Assembly: GCA_942486035.1 (NCBI GenBank)
Contig: CALNXK010000099.1
Span: 973,501-1,037,500 of the forward strand
From: Porites lobata
Lineage: Eukaryota > Cnidaria > Anthozoa > Scleractinia > Poritidae
DNA: 64,000 nt
Direction: 5' to 3'
A program made the translations under genes and the position numbers. Each line of letters opens with the position of its first letter. Position 1 is the stretch's first letter. Below are positions 12,048 through 24,622 of this stretch, one piece after another. Below the pieces are notes generated by a model. It had not been told where the DNA came from and did no database searches. It saw nothing but the letters and a program-made list of their open reading frames with translations.

Positions 12048-13208
12048 CACCAATACTTATCCGCTGACGAGTCATTATAATGGAATTTCTGCGCCTAGTA
12101 GCAGCTCAACCAATCAGAACGCAGCATTGATAATAGACCACTAGCTGGATTTTACTAAAGTGGTATAGTAGGGACCACCACCACCACCACTATCACATTT
12201 CTATTGTTTTCTTTTGCCACAGGCTAGTTAGCGGTTATTCCTTGACAATCTGAATCAACCAATGAATACCTTTTTAAGGTTTTAGTCAACCAGTCAAAAA
12301 GCAAGACATTTATCGATCTAAAACCTGTCACACCAGTTAAACCCCCTTCAAAGAGCACGTGATATTATCTTAATGAGAATCTACCACATTTTTTATGAGA
12401 TAAAGAAAAAAGGTTATGATATCATCCACGTTAATGTATTCTTGCGCAAGGTATAGAGATTCTCTGCACAGTAAAAGGATAATTCGGTCTCTACTATACT
12501 ACTGACAATTCCTTTTTATGAAACTGATCGGAAAAGACAACCGGATGGCGGATCTCTAATATTGATTAAAGGAATTAGCAATATATATTGTAGTAGGCTG
12601 GTGTGTTCAATAAGTCTAGTCAATTTTCTGTAATAAAGCAAGTGTACAAGTTTAAAGCAGTTGTTTGATGTTTTTGTTCTGTGTTTTTTTTTTGCTGCGA
12701 TGTCCTCATGATTTGATCATGCAGATGCTTTTCGGCTTCACTGATGAGGAATATTTGACCTTCAACACTGTTACAGGAAATACTTTGACTTTTGGAAGGG
12801 TTTCCCCAGTCTTTAAGAGAGGTCATGACGATCAAATACCTTGTTCGCGGAGGGTGGGATGACGTTAGAAGTAATATGGACAAGAGAGAATGGAGGTGAC
12901 TGGAAGTTTAAAACTTTTCAAATGGATATAATTAATACACAAGGACAAGATAGTCATGTAGTTACCTTGACAGGGAGTTCTCTGGGCCCGATGGCTGGCT
13001 AACTAGTCTATGTGTATATCCTTCTATTCTCTATCGCTACCCTCAGCCGAATAAAAAATATTACTGTTACAAGTGTGAACAGACAAAACAACACAATGAT
13101 ACATGGAGAGCTAGAGCCGCCAGCTGTCGAGTTTATTATACGAATACGAATTACAGCAAAAGCACCCAAATAAGGCATATGTAGCCTGTACTGACAGACG
13201 TTGTTTTA
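12048..13208. other. Non-coding stretch
   Basis: Contains a short (ACC)n stretch near 12175-12190. The overlapping small frames at 12620-12883 on both strands share no recognisable domain, so no gene is supported. Confidence 0.4.
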
Positions 13209-13295
13209 TATTAGTAATAACAACTTTATTGATCAGATTACCACCATTATACTACTACATGAGAAATTTCTGCAATTTGATTGGCTTAGAGCAGT

Positions 13296-13328
<33 letters not shown>

Positions 13329-14690
13329 GAAAATTACAAACCTTTTGCGGGTAGTAGTATAAGCAAATAATAGTATAATTTGCACGTGACATTTGGCATA
13401 AATACAACTAGTGATATTTCAAAATTGTCTCAAATTTCACTAGCCTAACGGCTCGTGAAATTACATATAACAATTTTGAAATATCACTCGTGGTATTTAT
13501 GCCAAATATCACTACTAATCATGCTATTTCCTATACAAAGTGGCAGGGAAGCACGGATAGAAAGCCATGGGGCTTATTACATTCAGGCTACCTATTTACA
13601 AACAAATTCAGAGTTTTCTAAGTATACATAGATGACAAGAATAAGCTAAGTATAAGTAATAAGGTTAAGAGGTATAATAAATTATAAAGTCAACAAAATC
13701 AAATTATATAATTTAAAGTATCTAATTATTGATTCAAGGAAATAGTTCTAAGAAAAAAAACATTCAAGTTAATAGTCTAAAAATTAAGCACGAAAAGAGA
13801 ACGAAAATCGAAAACTCTCGCTCGAGAGAGAGAGAACTAGGCTATGCAAGAATTATTAATCAACAATATGGAAATTTAATTTACGACAGATCAGCTTGTT
13901 GAACTAGAAATCTATGTAAGTTGTTTTTAAAGACATTTTTTGAAGATTCGTCTTTGAGTTCAGGAGGGAGAGTATTCCAAAACTTTGGGCCTTGATGTGC
14001 TATGGTAAATTTCTTAAAATTGGTTCTCGAAAACTTAGATCTCTAATTCATGGCATTTCTTGTATTATAAGAATAAAGTTAAGAACTAGACAGGAACATG
14101 TAATGGAAGCCTACTGAAAGAAACTTTTTTTTGAAGGAGAACATGAAGGAGCCGATCTGTAGCTTATATGTATTAGTTATATTGAGTTAACAACGCTCAT
14201 AGAATAATAGAGCACTGAAGGCATCAAAACAGGACTTAGTGATTACTCTTCTGATGATACGTTTCCGAAACACAACAAGTCTACTCAAGATAGTTTTATA
14301 CGTAGACCCCAAAACAATGGTTCCATATTGCAGGTAAGGATAGACAAGGCAAAATATAGGGTACGCAACAATGCCATAGAAAGGTAGAACTCTGGCTTTT
14401 GTTATAATACCAATAGATTTAGAGACCCTATTGGCAATTAAGTTAACATGTTCTTTCCAATTTAAATTCTCATCTGCATAAACACCTAGAAATTTGCTAT
14501 GTGTCCTACGTTCAATAGTTTCGATAATTGTTTTGGCGCGCCTTAAAAATAACATAGTTGATTGTCTTTATGTTAACTGTGAGTTCATTAGCCATCAACC
14601 AATTAGACACTTTCTCAAGTTAGGAATTTAAGATATCTTGTAACATATTGAAATCAGCATTTTTCTTTCTATTTTTCTTTTCGTTCTTTT
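13209..14690 (-). mobile_element. Decayed non-LTR retrotransposon (CR1/jockey-type LINE), 3' part
   Basis: Minus-strand frames carry the C-terminal part of a reverse transcriptase protein. From about 14640 to 14530 there is a SNWLMANELTVN segment typical of the region after the catalytic palm. The 14187-14555 frame has FLGVYADENLNWKEHV, a hallmark of jockey/CR1-like elements. Near 13860-13975 lies the C-terminal FWNTLPPELKDESS motif. Stops and frame changes separate these, so it is dead. The 3' end at about 13209 reads ATAAAGTTGTTATTACTAA on the element strand, like the LINE tail at 38183. A foldback sequence (13391-13507) is nested in the 3' region. The exact clade is not certain. Confidence 0.8.
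13391..13507. repeat. Inverted repeat nested in LINE 3' region
   Basis: atttggcataaatac near 13391 pairs with gtatttatgccaaat ending 13507. The pairing continues through caattttgaaatatcac-type arms around a loop of about 45 bp. Confidence 0.6.
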
Positions 14691-15404
14691 CGAAAACATC
14701 GGCGAGCGCGCGAGAGCGACCCCACCCCTACCCCCTTGCTCTCGACGGACTTTGAAGAGAAAATAAAGGGTCTGTGAACAGGCTAAGTTACATGAGAAAA
14801 GTAAAGTTACAGAGCACTGAGAAAGCTAGATTTAAGTTACAACATAACAGCTAACAAGATATGCTGATCAAAAAAGTAGCAAAAAATTACACGGTGTCAG
14901 ATCACAAAACGACGCAAAAGTACAGGTATAAATTAAACTTGGGTATGAAATATATAAAAAACTAAGAGTAATAGATTATTCTAAGTAAACTCTTATTCGT
15001 TCACTCACAATTCGCCCCTTAATTTTCCAAAAAAAAATTCAACCAGAGAACGCCACCCCGCCCCCACCCCCCTAATAATGGTGGTAGTGTGGTGGATTCA
15101 TGAATTGCCATAAGGAAATATAAGTACAAGTACTGTCTACTAGCTATCACTAATGGGCTGGCCACGGTGATTATAGAAGATTTGACTTTATTCAAGACGT
15201 TGTTACACAGCTGACTCCAGTTGAGAAGGAAACAAAGAAAACAGGAGTACGATAGGTGACAAATTTAGCAATAACTACGGTGACAAAATAGCAAACCTAT
15301 AGAAAACCGGTTAAACTACCTTGTAACACCTGTTTGTTTGGTGATGGCTTTTACCTATGGATGCGTCTTGCTCTCTTGCCATTTTTACATACATACACTG
15401 TTTA

Positions 15405-15765
15405 CAGGTAGCCACTAGTCTACGACACCTAAAGGATGATCATGAGGTTATCCATATACAGGAGCCCTATATTGAGATCTCTCCTTACCCTTACACATCC
15501 AGCCCAGGAAAGATCAGCCACACTACAGGGGTCTACGTCTCTACCCTTTTCGAGTGGATTCCTTTACGTCCCACAAGAATCAGATAAGTGAAAGTGCTGT
15601 GAGACGGGATCTATGGTTTTTCTTCCTGATCCGAGAAGACTAGAAAGTCCATCCGTTTGCACATGTTATACAAAGGCAGCATTTTCTTCTCAGTTATTTT
15701 GAACCCGCCACCTACCGCTCAGCAGACGAGCGCCCTCCCAACTGAGCTAAACAATGTCTTTAAAC
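15405..15765 (-). mobile_element. tRNA-derived SINE, copy in repeat unit 1
   Basis: Related to the SINE at 19131-19545. The tRNA-like head lies at the right end, near cccaactgagct at about 15740-15750, which is the complement of an RNA polymerase III A box. The body has the conserved agactagaaag and gtgctgtgagacggga stretches. Confidence 0.65.
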
Positions 15766-16000
15766 AATAGTTAAATGCTGAGACAATTCAAATCCTGTAG
15801 GCAGTCAGCCCTTTGATCCATTAACAAAAACCAACAAGAAGCATGCAAAAATAAAGCAAAAAAGGTTCATTCAAATAGTTACACAAAGTATTTAATACCA
15901 AAAGCTTTATTTGCGTGACCATAAAGGAATTACAGTATTTGATAGACGGACTCACGTAACAGATGTCTCAATGATTAGCACCAGGAGCAAAAAATTATCT

Positions 16001-16422
16001 GGTACCTTATTGTTCTTTAATTTCGCGTTTTTCGCGATTGTAAAAAAATCGCTAAATTAAAGACCTTCGAAAATAAATCCTCGCTAAATTTAATACCCAT
16101 ATGGAAAATTCAAATAGCAATCAACATGTAATAGCAACCTTATGTCTCGACAAACACAAATCGCTTTCTGGTTTTACTGGTAAGCTCCATTTTATATCTT
16201 CCGTTGTGAAATGACTTTAGTTTGCAAAAATTTCAAGCATGGCTTGTTCCAGTCTATCGAATTTTTTCAACGTTCAGACTTTTTAAAAGAAGCAAATGAA
16301 GTTGAGAAGGCTTAAATCGCGAAATTTAATGGCCTTTTTTCCTGTTTACTTGTTAAAATCGCGAAAATAATGCCCCGGGAAATATTGTCTCGCAAAATTG
16401 GGAAATCAACTACCGATAAGGT
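16001..16422. mobile_element. MITE with TACCTTATTG termini, copy 1
   Basis: Left end ggtaccttattg and right end taccgataagg are inverted. Internal subterminal motifs of the form TTTCGCGATT and GCGAAATTAA point in both directions. Copies occur at 23219-23658, 41752-42624 and 62425-62893. It has no coding capacity. Confidence 0.65.
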
Positions 16423-16625
16423 TCAAAAAAGGAGTACAACCTCGGAAAGCGTAACTTAGTATTTAATCCAGTGTTTGCATATTGTGTACATATTATGTAA
16501 GATTCCTTTTTTTTCTCTGAAGATACTGATTAAAAAAAATAATCCAGTGTTTTGCCGTTGAACGTATTTTCTCATACGCGTCAACTGTGACCCCAATTTA
16601 CCAAAGACCTCACTCCCACAATTGA

Positions 16626-18199
16626 CCTTAGTAAATAAGTGAATTATTGACCAGTTGGTAACCGGTTTAAAATGAAGAAATCGGGCGATAACATTTTTCT
16701 AATTCATTCACGTTTGCAATGACCGTTCATTCACCCCGGCACTTCAATAACAATTATGAGGGAAAATATCATTTTAAATGGCCAAATTAAATTTTAAATT
16801 TTGCGCACATTCATTCCAAACGTAGAAAGTTAGATATGTTTATCCTCTTTTAATTTGTTTACCCAAACAAAGTAAATTCCCCACCAGTTAAATCGCCAAT
16901 TTCCTACATTTTCAATTTTTGGACACGTGACATGTCACGTGAGCATAACTAAACCCTGAGGCACAAGAAAACCTCATGACTTACTTTTCGGGAAAAATTC
17001 CTATTGTTCTAGATTTCCTAGCGAGAGATATTGCCAATCATTTATATGCTCTGGACACACCTTTTGACCGACGTGTTAAACCCTTTGAGTACTGAAATCC
17101 GACCTACCATTACTGTCACTTCATCACTTATACTCTCCTGATTACTTCGCTGGTCTTTGAACTGGAAAGAACTAATAACGACTCAAGACAGATTAAAGTG
17201 GCGCAGCCTCATCAGCGAGGGTGCTGAGCCAGTAGATAAAAGCGTACGAAGAGAAAACGTCTAATGCGGAAATCCCGCTTAGTCAGGCAGCACCTGATCG
17301 ACCTCTGCTGGCATCATGTGCTTCTCTTGTACACTGAGACAATTTGGTGCTCGGATTAGTCTCCTCAGCCACCTCCGAACTCACAGAACGTAAGTAACGG
17401 CCGGCATCATGGGAGAAGTCATGGTCATCGAATGAAAAAAAAAACAGTATAGAAAGATTGGTTATTTTATCGGCCTTAGCAAACAAAGGTGTAATAGACC
17501 ATCGCGTAGCTTGAGGTTCCATTGCAATCAAATGATGAATTGACGATGAATGAAGAAATATTTGCGTTCGAGGCACGAGCACGCAACCCCTAATTTCTGT
17601 TCACAGTAGCTACACTCAAGTCACTGAAATCAACACACTCTCATACGATATCACTAGCCTTCAAGACTTTTTCACAACGATTTACAGTTTAAATAGAGGT
17701 TTCGCTGTAAGCATTCCTTACGTTTAAAATATACCATGAACAACTGATTAATCTATTGCAATAACCATCCACTCTTCCCCGTACGCCTAACAAACATATC
17801 GAACGCACTCTCCTAAGCTCCAATTACTCCTAGTTTACTTGTGTAGAGTTTAAACTGTGTGGACGAATATGAATAATTAACTTGTTTTGTTAATCATTAA
17901 CCGCGATTTACCGACAACCGACAACTATCGAAAACAACCGACAACCGACAACCGAGAAAGTGATCAAATTTTTACCGACAACCAAAATGTGACCCCCCCG
18001 CCCCCATTCCAATAGAGACCCTGACTGTGATGAGAACTAGGATGTACCGCCCTGCCATGCACATGATTACACTGTACCTTTCATCATATACTTATTTTGC
18101 GTTTGCTATTTTCTTTCTTGAAACTTTAGGCATTCGAAAGGAGATAGCCGTGACAGGAAAACGATAACACAAGTTGACTTATGTTCAGTAAATGACCTT
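16626..18199. other. Flank of TNF-like copy A (distal 3' side)
   Basis: No gene is supported. From about 17021 the sequence is the left arm of a large inverted repeat and matches 29.9-31.34 kb in the opposite orientation. A short ccgacaaccgacaac-type tandem repeat lies at 17915-17985. The minus-strand frame at 17283-17582 is a fragment shared with the other arm and shows no domain. Confidence 0.6.
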
Positions 18200-18205
18200 T
18201 TTATT
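18200..18205 (-). terminator. Polyadenylation signal of TNF-like copy A
   Basis: AATAAA on the minus strand, about 145 bp past the stop codon. The same signal is kept at the matching place in copies B and D. Confidence 0.6.
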
Positions 18206-18348
18206 TTAACCATCTCACAATGGATTATACTCCAGTACTACTTCAAATCTATTTTTGCTTCTAAGGAAAAGCGTTGTTTATAAGAACAACATAGCTTCAT
18301 TCATTAAGTAATAACCATAGCCTGACTTTAGGCGTCTTATCTATAATA

Positions 18349-20431
18349 TCACAAATTGATGCTATAAGCGCCGAAGAAGGTATGATGTTTTGTTAACCAG
18401 ATGGCACTTCGGTACACGGTCTTCAAGCCGATGAGATCACCTTTTTTCAGCCTCAAAACTGCGCCGGAGGATTCTGAACCATAATCAGCTTGGTTGCCGA
18501 TGGGTGTTTGTAACACCGCTATGGGTTTTTCATTGATAGTAAGCTCCACTCTGTTATGGTAGATTGACGGAGCGTCTGGATAATTTTCAAAAAAAACTTG
18601 GGCAAAGACGTAGTAGACTCCCTCACGTTGCACCACCAACTGACCGTTCACTTGGGAGAAGTTGTAGACTGGATCAGAATTTGTAAATTCACTGATTCCT
18701 GGGAGGAAAGAAGAATAGGAACAAATTCTGTCATTTTTTACGCTACCACGATTGAAAGATACGTTAGTTACGAAGTTAGCTAGTGTCAGTTGAGCGGGGA
18801 TTTTCATGGTGGACTGGGATGACGAATTACCTAGAAGATATTACATGGCTGCGCGGACATACGAAATTTCTCATTTCGTGTTGAAAATTCTGCACCGCAG
18901 GATTTTTTGTATGGGTATAAAGTACTAAGTAATGACTACAGCACAAAATTGACCTTAAACATCAATATCCTAGTGAGATAGCCCATTTAAAAACTAATAA
19001 CTATTCAGGAGTTGTTAATTATTACTTGTGTTTGCTGGGTATTTCTTCATCACTGGTGCATATCCTTGCAACATCCCGTAGGGTTTCTAGGAAGACAAAA
19101 TAATGATGAAACATAGTTGTCTTACTGCCGCCTTGTTAGCTCAGTTGGGAGAGCGCCGGTATGCTGAGAGGGAGGTCGAGGGTTCACTGAAATCCCGGCC
19201 AGACCGACACTCAGGGTCTTTAAATAACTGAAAAGAAAGTTTCGCCTTTGTAATGACATGTGCAAAAGGTTAACCTTTCTAGTCTTCTCTGATAAGGACG
19301 GAAAGCCGTAGCTCCCGTCTCACAACACTTTCACTTGTATAGTTTTTGTGATACGTAGAAGAACCCACACAACTATATATTCGAAAAGAGTAGGGGATTT
19401 AGACCCCGGTGGTGTGGGCAACCTTTCCAGGGCTGGGTGGGTTATCTGTAAGGAGAGATCTGAATATAGCGACAACCTCATGATCCTCCTTTTGGTGTCG
19501 TAATGGCTAACAGCGTATGTGTATACATTATGGGAAGTTTCAAAAGCTTTGCAATTATGTATATGTGGTCATATCTGGCTGCAGTTGGATTCGTGTCAAA
19601 AGTTGTTAAAACATAAGAATAACCTCTTAAAACTTTAAAGGAAGGTTAAAATAACATAACAGAAACAACAGATGCCAAGGATGGGCAAAACTGAACAAGA
19701 TGGAAACGGATTGAAATTAGGATTTTTGATTTTTTAAGGTTGATCCCTGTTGATTAAAACTTCAAAAATAATGTTCAGGAGACACATTTGTTTGTCTCGG
19801 ATCTCTGATTTTGTCATTTACATCTACTTTCTTTGCTTACTTTAAGTTCTATAGCGATTGAGGGCGAGTAATTGGCAAAATTAAACAAAATGAACTGGAC
19901 TGCCGTGACACAGCCCCTTTAAACCATCTGGCATTTCAAATGTGTACGTTCCATTTATCAGATTACTTTCTTTTTTCAGTGCCCCCAGTTTCTTATTTCT
20001 TGGAGTTTATAATTGATTGCCTGCAAAATGAACAGTCCTTATTTGACCGGGCGTGAAAAATGAGACAGACTTGAGCGAGAACTGTGCGATCTGGGAGACT
20101 ATCGCGGAATGTGATGAGGGGGAAAGAAAGGGAGGAAAACAAATTGTTTTTGCTGGGAAAAAACGCCTGCTACACAGGCTAATTATTTCATACAAATTAG
20201 AAGAAACAAATATATACTGTTTTTAAGAAGCCTCCGGATTTGAATCACGGCTAACGTTTCAATTTACAAAATCTCGGCCTTGGTAGACATTTTTCACTTC
20301 CAATTCTCCACTTCGTTTCCACCTTACTAGGAACACCCATTAATTAAAAACAAAAATCTGGATATTATCTATACCTGAGCTACCGCCATTCCAACCAGAA
20401 GTAAACAGAGGAAAACAGTTTGTCGCAACAT
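18349..20431 (-). CDS. Secreted TNF-like ligand, copy A, intact, 173 aa
   Basis: Two coding exons: 20431-20375, a 19-residue signal peptide ending Ala-Val-Ala-Gln, and 18813-18349, the whole TNF homology domain. They join in phase 0 with a GT donor after GCTCAG and a CAG acceptor at 18814. A further acceptor (tttttcatcgtag) lies upstream of the start codon, so there is probably a 5' UTR intron. The domain begins with a PAQLTLAN strand. It has the TNF signature GVYYVFAQVFF at about residues 84-94, a GDLIGLKTVY stretch and the terminal FFGAYSINL. The mature part has a single Cys. It is likely a secreted trimer that binds a TNF receptor-like protein. TNF ligands are usually type II membrane proteins, so the cleavable signal peptide is unusual. 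C1q-like folds are related, but the motifs favour TNF. Copies B, C and D are damaged relatives. Confidence 0.82.
19131..19545 (+). mobile_element. tRNA-derived SINE in intron of TNF-like copy A
   Basis: Begins with a tRNA-like head: the A box TAGCTCAGTTGGGAGAGC at about 19137, then a B-box-like GAGGGTTCACTGAAATCC with a small insertion. A body of about 300 bp follows. The same element sits at the matching intron position, on the strand opposite to the gene, in copies B (28400-29143), C (37545-37915) and D (45842-46218). It therefore inserted before the gene was duplicated. It is not a functional tRNA, because no acceptor stem can pair. Confidence 0.75.
20048..20185 (-). repeat. Intronic sequence of the GCAGGCGTTTT family
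   Basis: This stretch in the first intron of copy A includes aacgcctgctacacaggcta, which resembles one half of the palindromic elements elsewhere in the window. It recurs in the introns of copies B (27178), C (37190) and D (45470). Confidence 0.45.
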
Positions 20432-22674
20432 GATTTACACTCGTCGCACCCAAAACTGAGAACTTGTGCAGTATCTACGATGAAAAAAAAATGTTAGGTT
20501 TGTCGGTCAAGTCATTAACAGGATTTATGATTCTTAAACTCCTTTTACAAAGTCATCGTTGAAAATGTTTTCACGTTTACAATATCCGTACTTTTAAAAA
20601 TGGCTCAAATGCGATTGTTTTCGAGACGAGAGGTAAAACAGGTATGAGAAAGAGCTTTTGATATACGACTGAGGTTAGCTACGAGGCTAATAAAGCTTGG
20701 AATGTCCAATCAGGTGCTTTACGGTGGCCAAATGAGAACCGTGACTTTTTCCTGCTTGGCAGTTTCAATTATCTTTTGAGTTTGAACAGACAGTTTGAAC
20801 AGCCGAGTAAAGTTTTTTTAAACTAAGTCAACAAATTTAAAGAAATGTAACCAAATGTTTAGGTCCAAGGTCGACTGTGGAAGCAAGATCTTTTGATAGT
20901 TGACACTTGTATGAGCACACAAGTTGAACTTTTAACACTTTTTACGACATAAAACAGACTAATTTGCTTATCTGAGGGGGATTTCGGAGGCCAGTCTAAT
21001 ATTTTTTTCTATTGATAATCGTTCTTACTCCAATAGTTAATTATGTATACCCGCCAGTAAGTCTGTGGATCAATTCCTGTGGTGTTAACCTTTCAAATGA
21101 ACCTCTTAGCAGACTGAATGCTGTGTTACTTTCCAGGATAAAAGGTTAAAACTCTATTAGTGAGGCTGGGAGGCTGCCACAGCGTTAACTATCGTTGACA
21201 AACAAACGATTAAGACAGCAATAAATATTCATGGCAAAAACCATCAGTAAACAAATAGCTCTGACACGGATTGAACCCATTTTCTTGAAGTTTTTTATTT
21301 TGTACCTGTAGTTGTTTCTAATTTTGTCCTATCCTACTGCCTTTCTTTTGGTTTCCTTAAACATCGGCCGTTTTTAGAAAATGAAAAAAGATTGTTTTAT
21401 AAGTTGAAAATTATAATACCGGCCTGTTGCTGAGACCGGCAGGGAGTGTTTTATAGAGAAAAGGCCCCCTTAGTGTTCGTCAACGGGTGAGAGCAGAGTT
21501 GACAGCACTTGCAATCATATTTCCTTATAATTTCCTTATTTTCCTTATTTCCTTATAGCATTTTATAAATTCACTATACTTCAAATTTCCAACCACAATT
21601 ACGACAATTAAATTGGTTGAATTTTTGTTGGAAAAGTGCTAGAATTGTGAGTGCAAGATAAAAGGTTTGGAAAAGGGAATACATATAGACTAGGAAGCCA
21701 TGAGGTTCTCAAAGGGGGGTTAGTATGTCCGGCTAGTCTGAATTTCAAAACCGGTGTCTATGCGCGTATTAGAGGAGGAAGGCATTGAAAATATATCGCG
21801 TTGAAAATCACTCATTCCTCATGACCATTTATTTAATCCTGACACAAATGTGGAACTGAAAGAGTTTAACTGGGAAACATTAAAATTGATCGAGATCTTA
21901 AGCGACATTATAGATTTTTACAAAATTCTGTGAAATTGTCTTCGAGATGGACAAGTTACAGTTGTATGATAAAGCTTTAGATCAGGAAGCTAGCTACGAG
22001 TCTAAGAAAATTTGACAGACAAATGGCCAATGATTTAACTGACAACTGAAAAATAGCCTGAATTTTAACGGAAAATCTACATCACGATCCTTCTTTGTTA
22101 CTACTATCCTTCTTTGCTACTCGCCGTAGCTAGACTTCTCAAAACTCATAACTTGATACCAAAAATAAACTGTTCAGTTCACTTTTTTTATACCCATTCT
22201 CCTCAGTCTATGGTTCAGAGGTATGGGGAGTCTATGACAAAGATGATCTCGACACCTAAGACAGAGATGTTTTTGAGAAAACTCATATCTTCCTTTGTAA
22301 ACAGTCATTATAGGAGTAAACAAACAATGCCGAAACGTCGCTACCAGAAACGAACTCTTCAGATTATCCTTGAATTTCATTATAAATGTCAATAGTTTAA
22401 AATTTTAGATCCACTTACAAAACTTATGGTCTGGCCAAGGTGATTATAGGAGATTTGACTTTGAGATGTTGTTACATGGCCGACTCCAATTGAGAAGAAA
22501 ACAAAGAAGACAGGGGTACGATAAGTGACAAAGTTAGCAATAACTACAGCAAAAAAATAACAAATCTATAAAAAACCGGTTAAACTACCCTGTAACACAT
22601 GTTTTGTTTGCTGATAGGTTTTACCCATGAATACGTATTGCTCTCTTGCCATTTTTACATACATACACTGTTTA

Positions 22675-23020
22675 CAGGTAGCCACCAGTCTATATTACGA
22701 CACCTAAAGGATGATCATGAAGTTATCCCTATATTAACATCTCTCCTTACCCTTTCACATCCAGCCCAGGAAAGATTAGCCACACTACCGAAGTCTACGT
22801 CCCTACCCTTTACGAGTGGGTTTTTTTACTTCCCACAAGACCCAGATAAGTGAAAGTGCTGTGAGACGGGACCTACGGTTTTTCTTCCTTATCCGAGAAG
22901 ACTAGAAAGCCTAAGGCGTTTGCACTTGTTATAACAACGGCAGCATTTTCTTCACAGTTATTTTGAACCCGCCACCTACCGCTCAGCAGACCGGCGCTCT
23001 CCCAATTGAGCTGACCAATG
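22675..23020 (-). mobile_element. tRNA-derived SINE, copy in repeat unit 2
   Basis: Same family as 19131-19545, with the tRNA-like head at the right end (complement of an A box at tctcccaattgagctg). Confidence 0.65.
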
Positions 23021-23218
23021 TCTTTAAACAACAGTTAAATGCTGAGACAATTCAAATCCTGTAGGCAGTCAGCCCTTTGATTCATTAACAAACCCAACAA
23101 GAAGCATGCACTAATAATGCAAAAAAGTTCATTCAAATAGTTTCACAAAGTATTTGATAGACTGACTCACGTAACCGGTGTCTCAATAATTAGCACTAGG
23201 AGCAAAAAGGATTATCTA

Positions 23219-23658
23219 GTACCTTATTGCTACTCATTTTCCAGCGTCTTTAATTTCGCGTTTTTCGCGATGTTAAAAAAAATCGCGAGAGTAAAGACCC
23301 GCGAAAATAAATCCTAGCGATATTTAATACCCATATAGTAAATTCAAATAACAATTAACATTGTAATAGCAACCACATGTATCGACAAACACAAATTGCT
23401 TTCTGGTTTTACTGGTAAGCTCCATTTTGTATCTTCCGTTGTGAAATGACGTTAGTTTGAAAAGATTTCACGATTGCCTAGTTCCAGTTTATCGAATTTT
23501 TTTCAACGTTCAGACTTTTTCGCAAAAGCAAATGAAGTTAAGAACGTTTAAATCGCGAAATTTACTGCCCTTTTTTCATGTTTACTTGTTAAAATCGCGA
23601 AAATAAACCCCCGCGAAATACCGTCTCGCCAAAATTGCGAAATTAAGTACCAATAAGA
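23219..23658. mobile_element. MITE with TACCTTATTG termini, copy 2
   Basis: The ends gtaccttattg and gtaccaataag are inverted repeats. It is the most regular uninterrupted copy and serves as the empty-site reference for the insertion in copy 3. Confidence 0.7.
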
Positions 23659-24297
23659 TATAAAAAAGGAGTAGAACCTCGGAAAGCCTAACTTAGTATT
23701 TAATCCAGTGTTTAAATATTGTGTAATATTATGTAAGATTCGCTTTTTTTCTCTAAAGATACTGATTAAAAGAAAATAATCCAGTGTTTTGCTGTTCAAC
23801 GTATTTTCTCATACGCGTCAACTGCGACCCCAGTTTATCAAAGATCTCACTCCCACAACCGACCTTTGATCTTAAAGACACTAAATTAGTTTTATTTAAT
23901 TTCTTTGAATTCGCGGACACAGTTTATTCACGTTACTCAGCTGTTCATACTGCTTGTTCATACTTAAAAAAAAATAAGTCCATTATCAAGCTGGAAAAAG
24001 TCGCTTTTCTGCAAAATGCCATCAACTGCGCCGTAAAGCAACTTGACTGGTTATTCTAAGAGGGTCTGGATGGGGTGTACAAATGTCAGTTGTCCGTTAA
24101 AATTTTGGCCATTTATCAGTTGTTAGTTAAATTTTAGGCTTTTTGTCAGTTAAATGATTATTAAGAATTAACTTGATCACATTGCTGACGAAAAGAGTGA
24201 AACAATACACTATTAAAAGGCCTTAAAACGGGTTTTGTATAAAATAAAGGACAATCAAGTTCTTTGTCAGTTGTCAGTAAAACCCAAGGCGAATGCC

Positions 24298-24622
24298 AAC
24301 AACAGCAACAACAATTTATTATTTGCATTTAACTTACTCTAATTCATTTTTTGAAATTACATGATAATGTCTTTGATTTATTATCTCAAAAACAAAAGCA
24401 GCAACTGATTTGCAAGCAAATGGTCCAATATTGTTAAATAGGAACAAAATTTTTGATCTTTCATCCAAGCCTTTAAAAAAGTTATATTTTTCAGTGCTTT
24501 CACTAACAAATGTGTGGTGAAGCTTATCATAGAGAGTGCAAGAAAACATTAACATGACATTCATTTTCAACTACATTACCTTGACATAGGGAATCAATTC
24601 TTAAATGTTCGGAGTCTTAGGT
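24298..24622 (-). mobile_element. LINE fragment, C-terminal end of ORF2
   Basis: The minus strand encodes a piece resembling the C-terminal domain of LINE proteins: a Cys/His stretch (SLCQGNVVENECHV) in one frame, then CTLYDKLHHTF and a helical stretch in another frame (24334-24570). A frame break separates them. The 3' end near 24298 is an AACAACAGCAACAACA-type simple tail. It is not functional. Confidence 0.6.

Larger units (their letters stand above)
15165..16625 (-). repeat. Segmental repeat unit, copy 1 (SINE plus MITE)
   Basis: A unit of about 1.5 kb that recurs in the same orientation at about 22430-23865 and 40790-42833. It begins near gctggccacggtgattata, carries a minus-strand tRNA-derived SINE (15405-15765) and then a MITE with TACCTTATTG ends (16001-16422), and ends near cctcactcccacaa. 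Parts of the unit, such as a cgataagtgacaaagttag stretch, resemble the distal 5' flank of the TNF-like genes. That suggests it is an old, diverged duplicate of the same neighbourhood. Confidence 0.7.
17021..22425. repeat. Left arm of large imperfect inverted repeat (contains TNF-like copy A)
   Basis: About 5.4 kb that matches 24961-31340 in reverse complement. The match runs from the outer boundary (gcgagagatattgcc against ggcaattatctctca) through the TNF-like gene to the inner boundary (ggatccacttacaaaactt type). Insertions and deletions between arms are mostly transposons. The spacer is about 2.5 kb. Confidence 0.85.
22430..24060 (-). repeat. Segmental repeat unit, copy 2, in the spacer of the inverted repeat
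   Basis: Matches copy 1 at 15165-16625 in direct orientation, so the left arm with TNF-like copy A is bracketed by direct repeats. It contains a SINE (22675-23020), a MITE (23219-23658) and, at about 23930-24060, a stretch like the TNF-like gene 5' flank (ctcagctgttcatactg... and gccgtaaagcaacttgactgg). No exon follows that stretch. Confidence 0.7.

Noticed and set aside
15357..15587. A 76-codon frame, with a relative at 22599-22853
   Set aside because: It lies across the SINE-bearing repeat unit, and the sequence recurs with changed frame in the other units.
19131..19215. Candidate tRNA gene
   Set aside because: A and B box-like parts are present but the acceptor stem does not pair and many copies occur with a shared 300 bp body, so it is a SINE.
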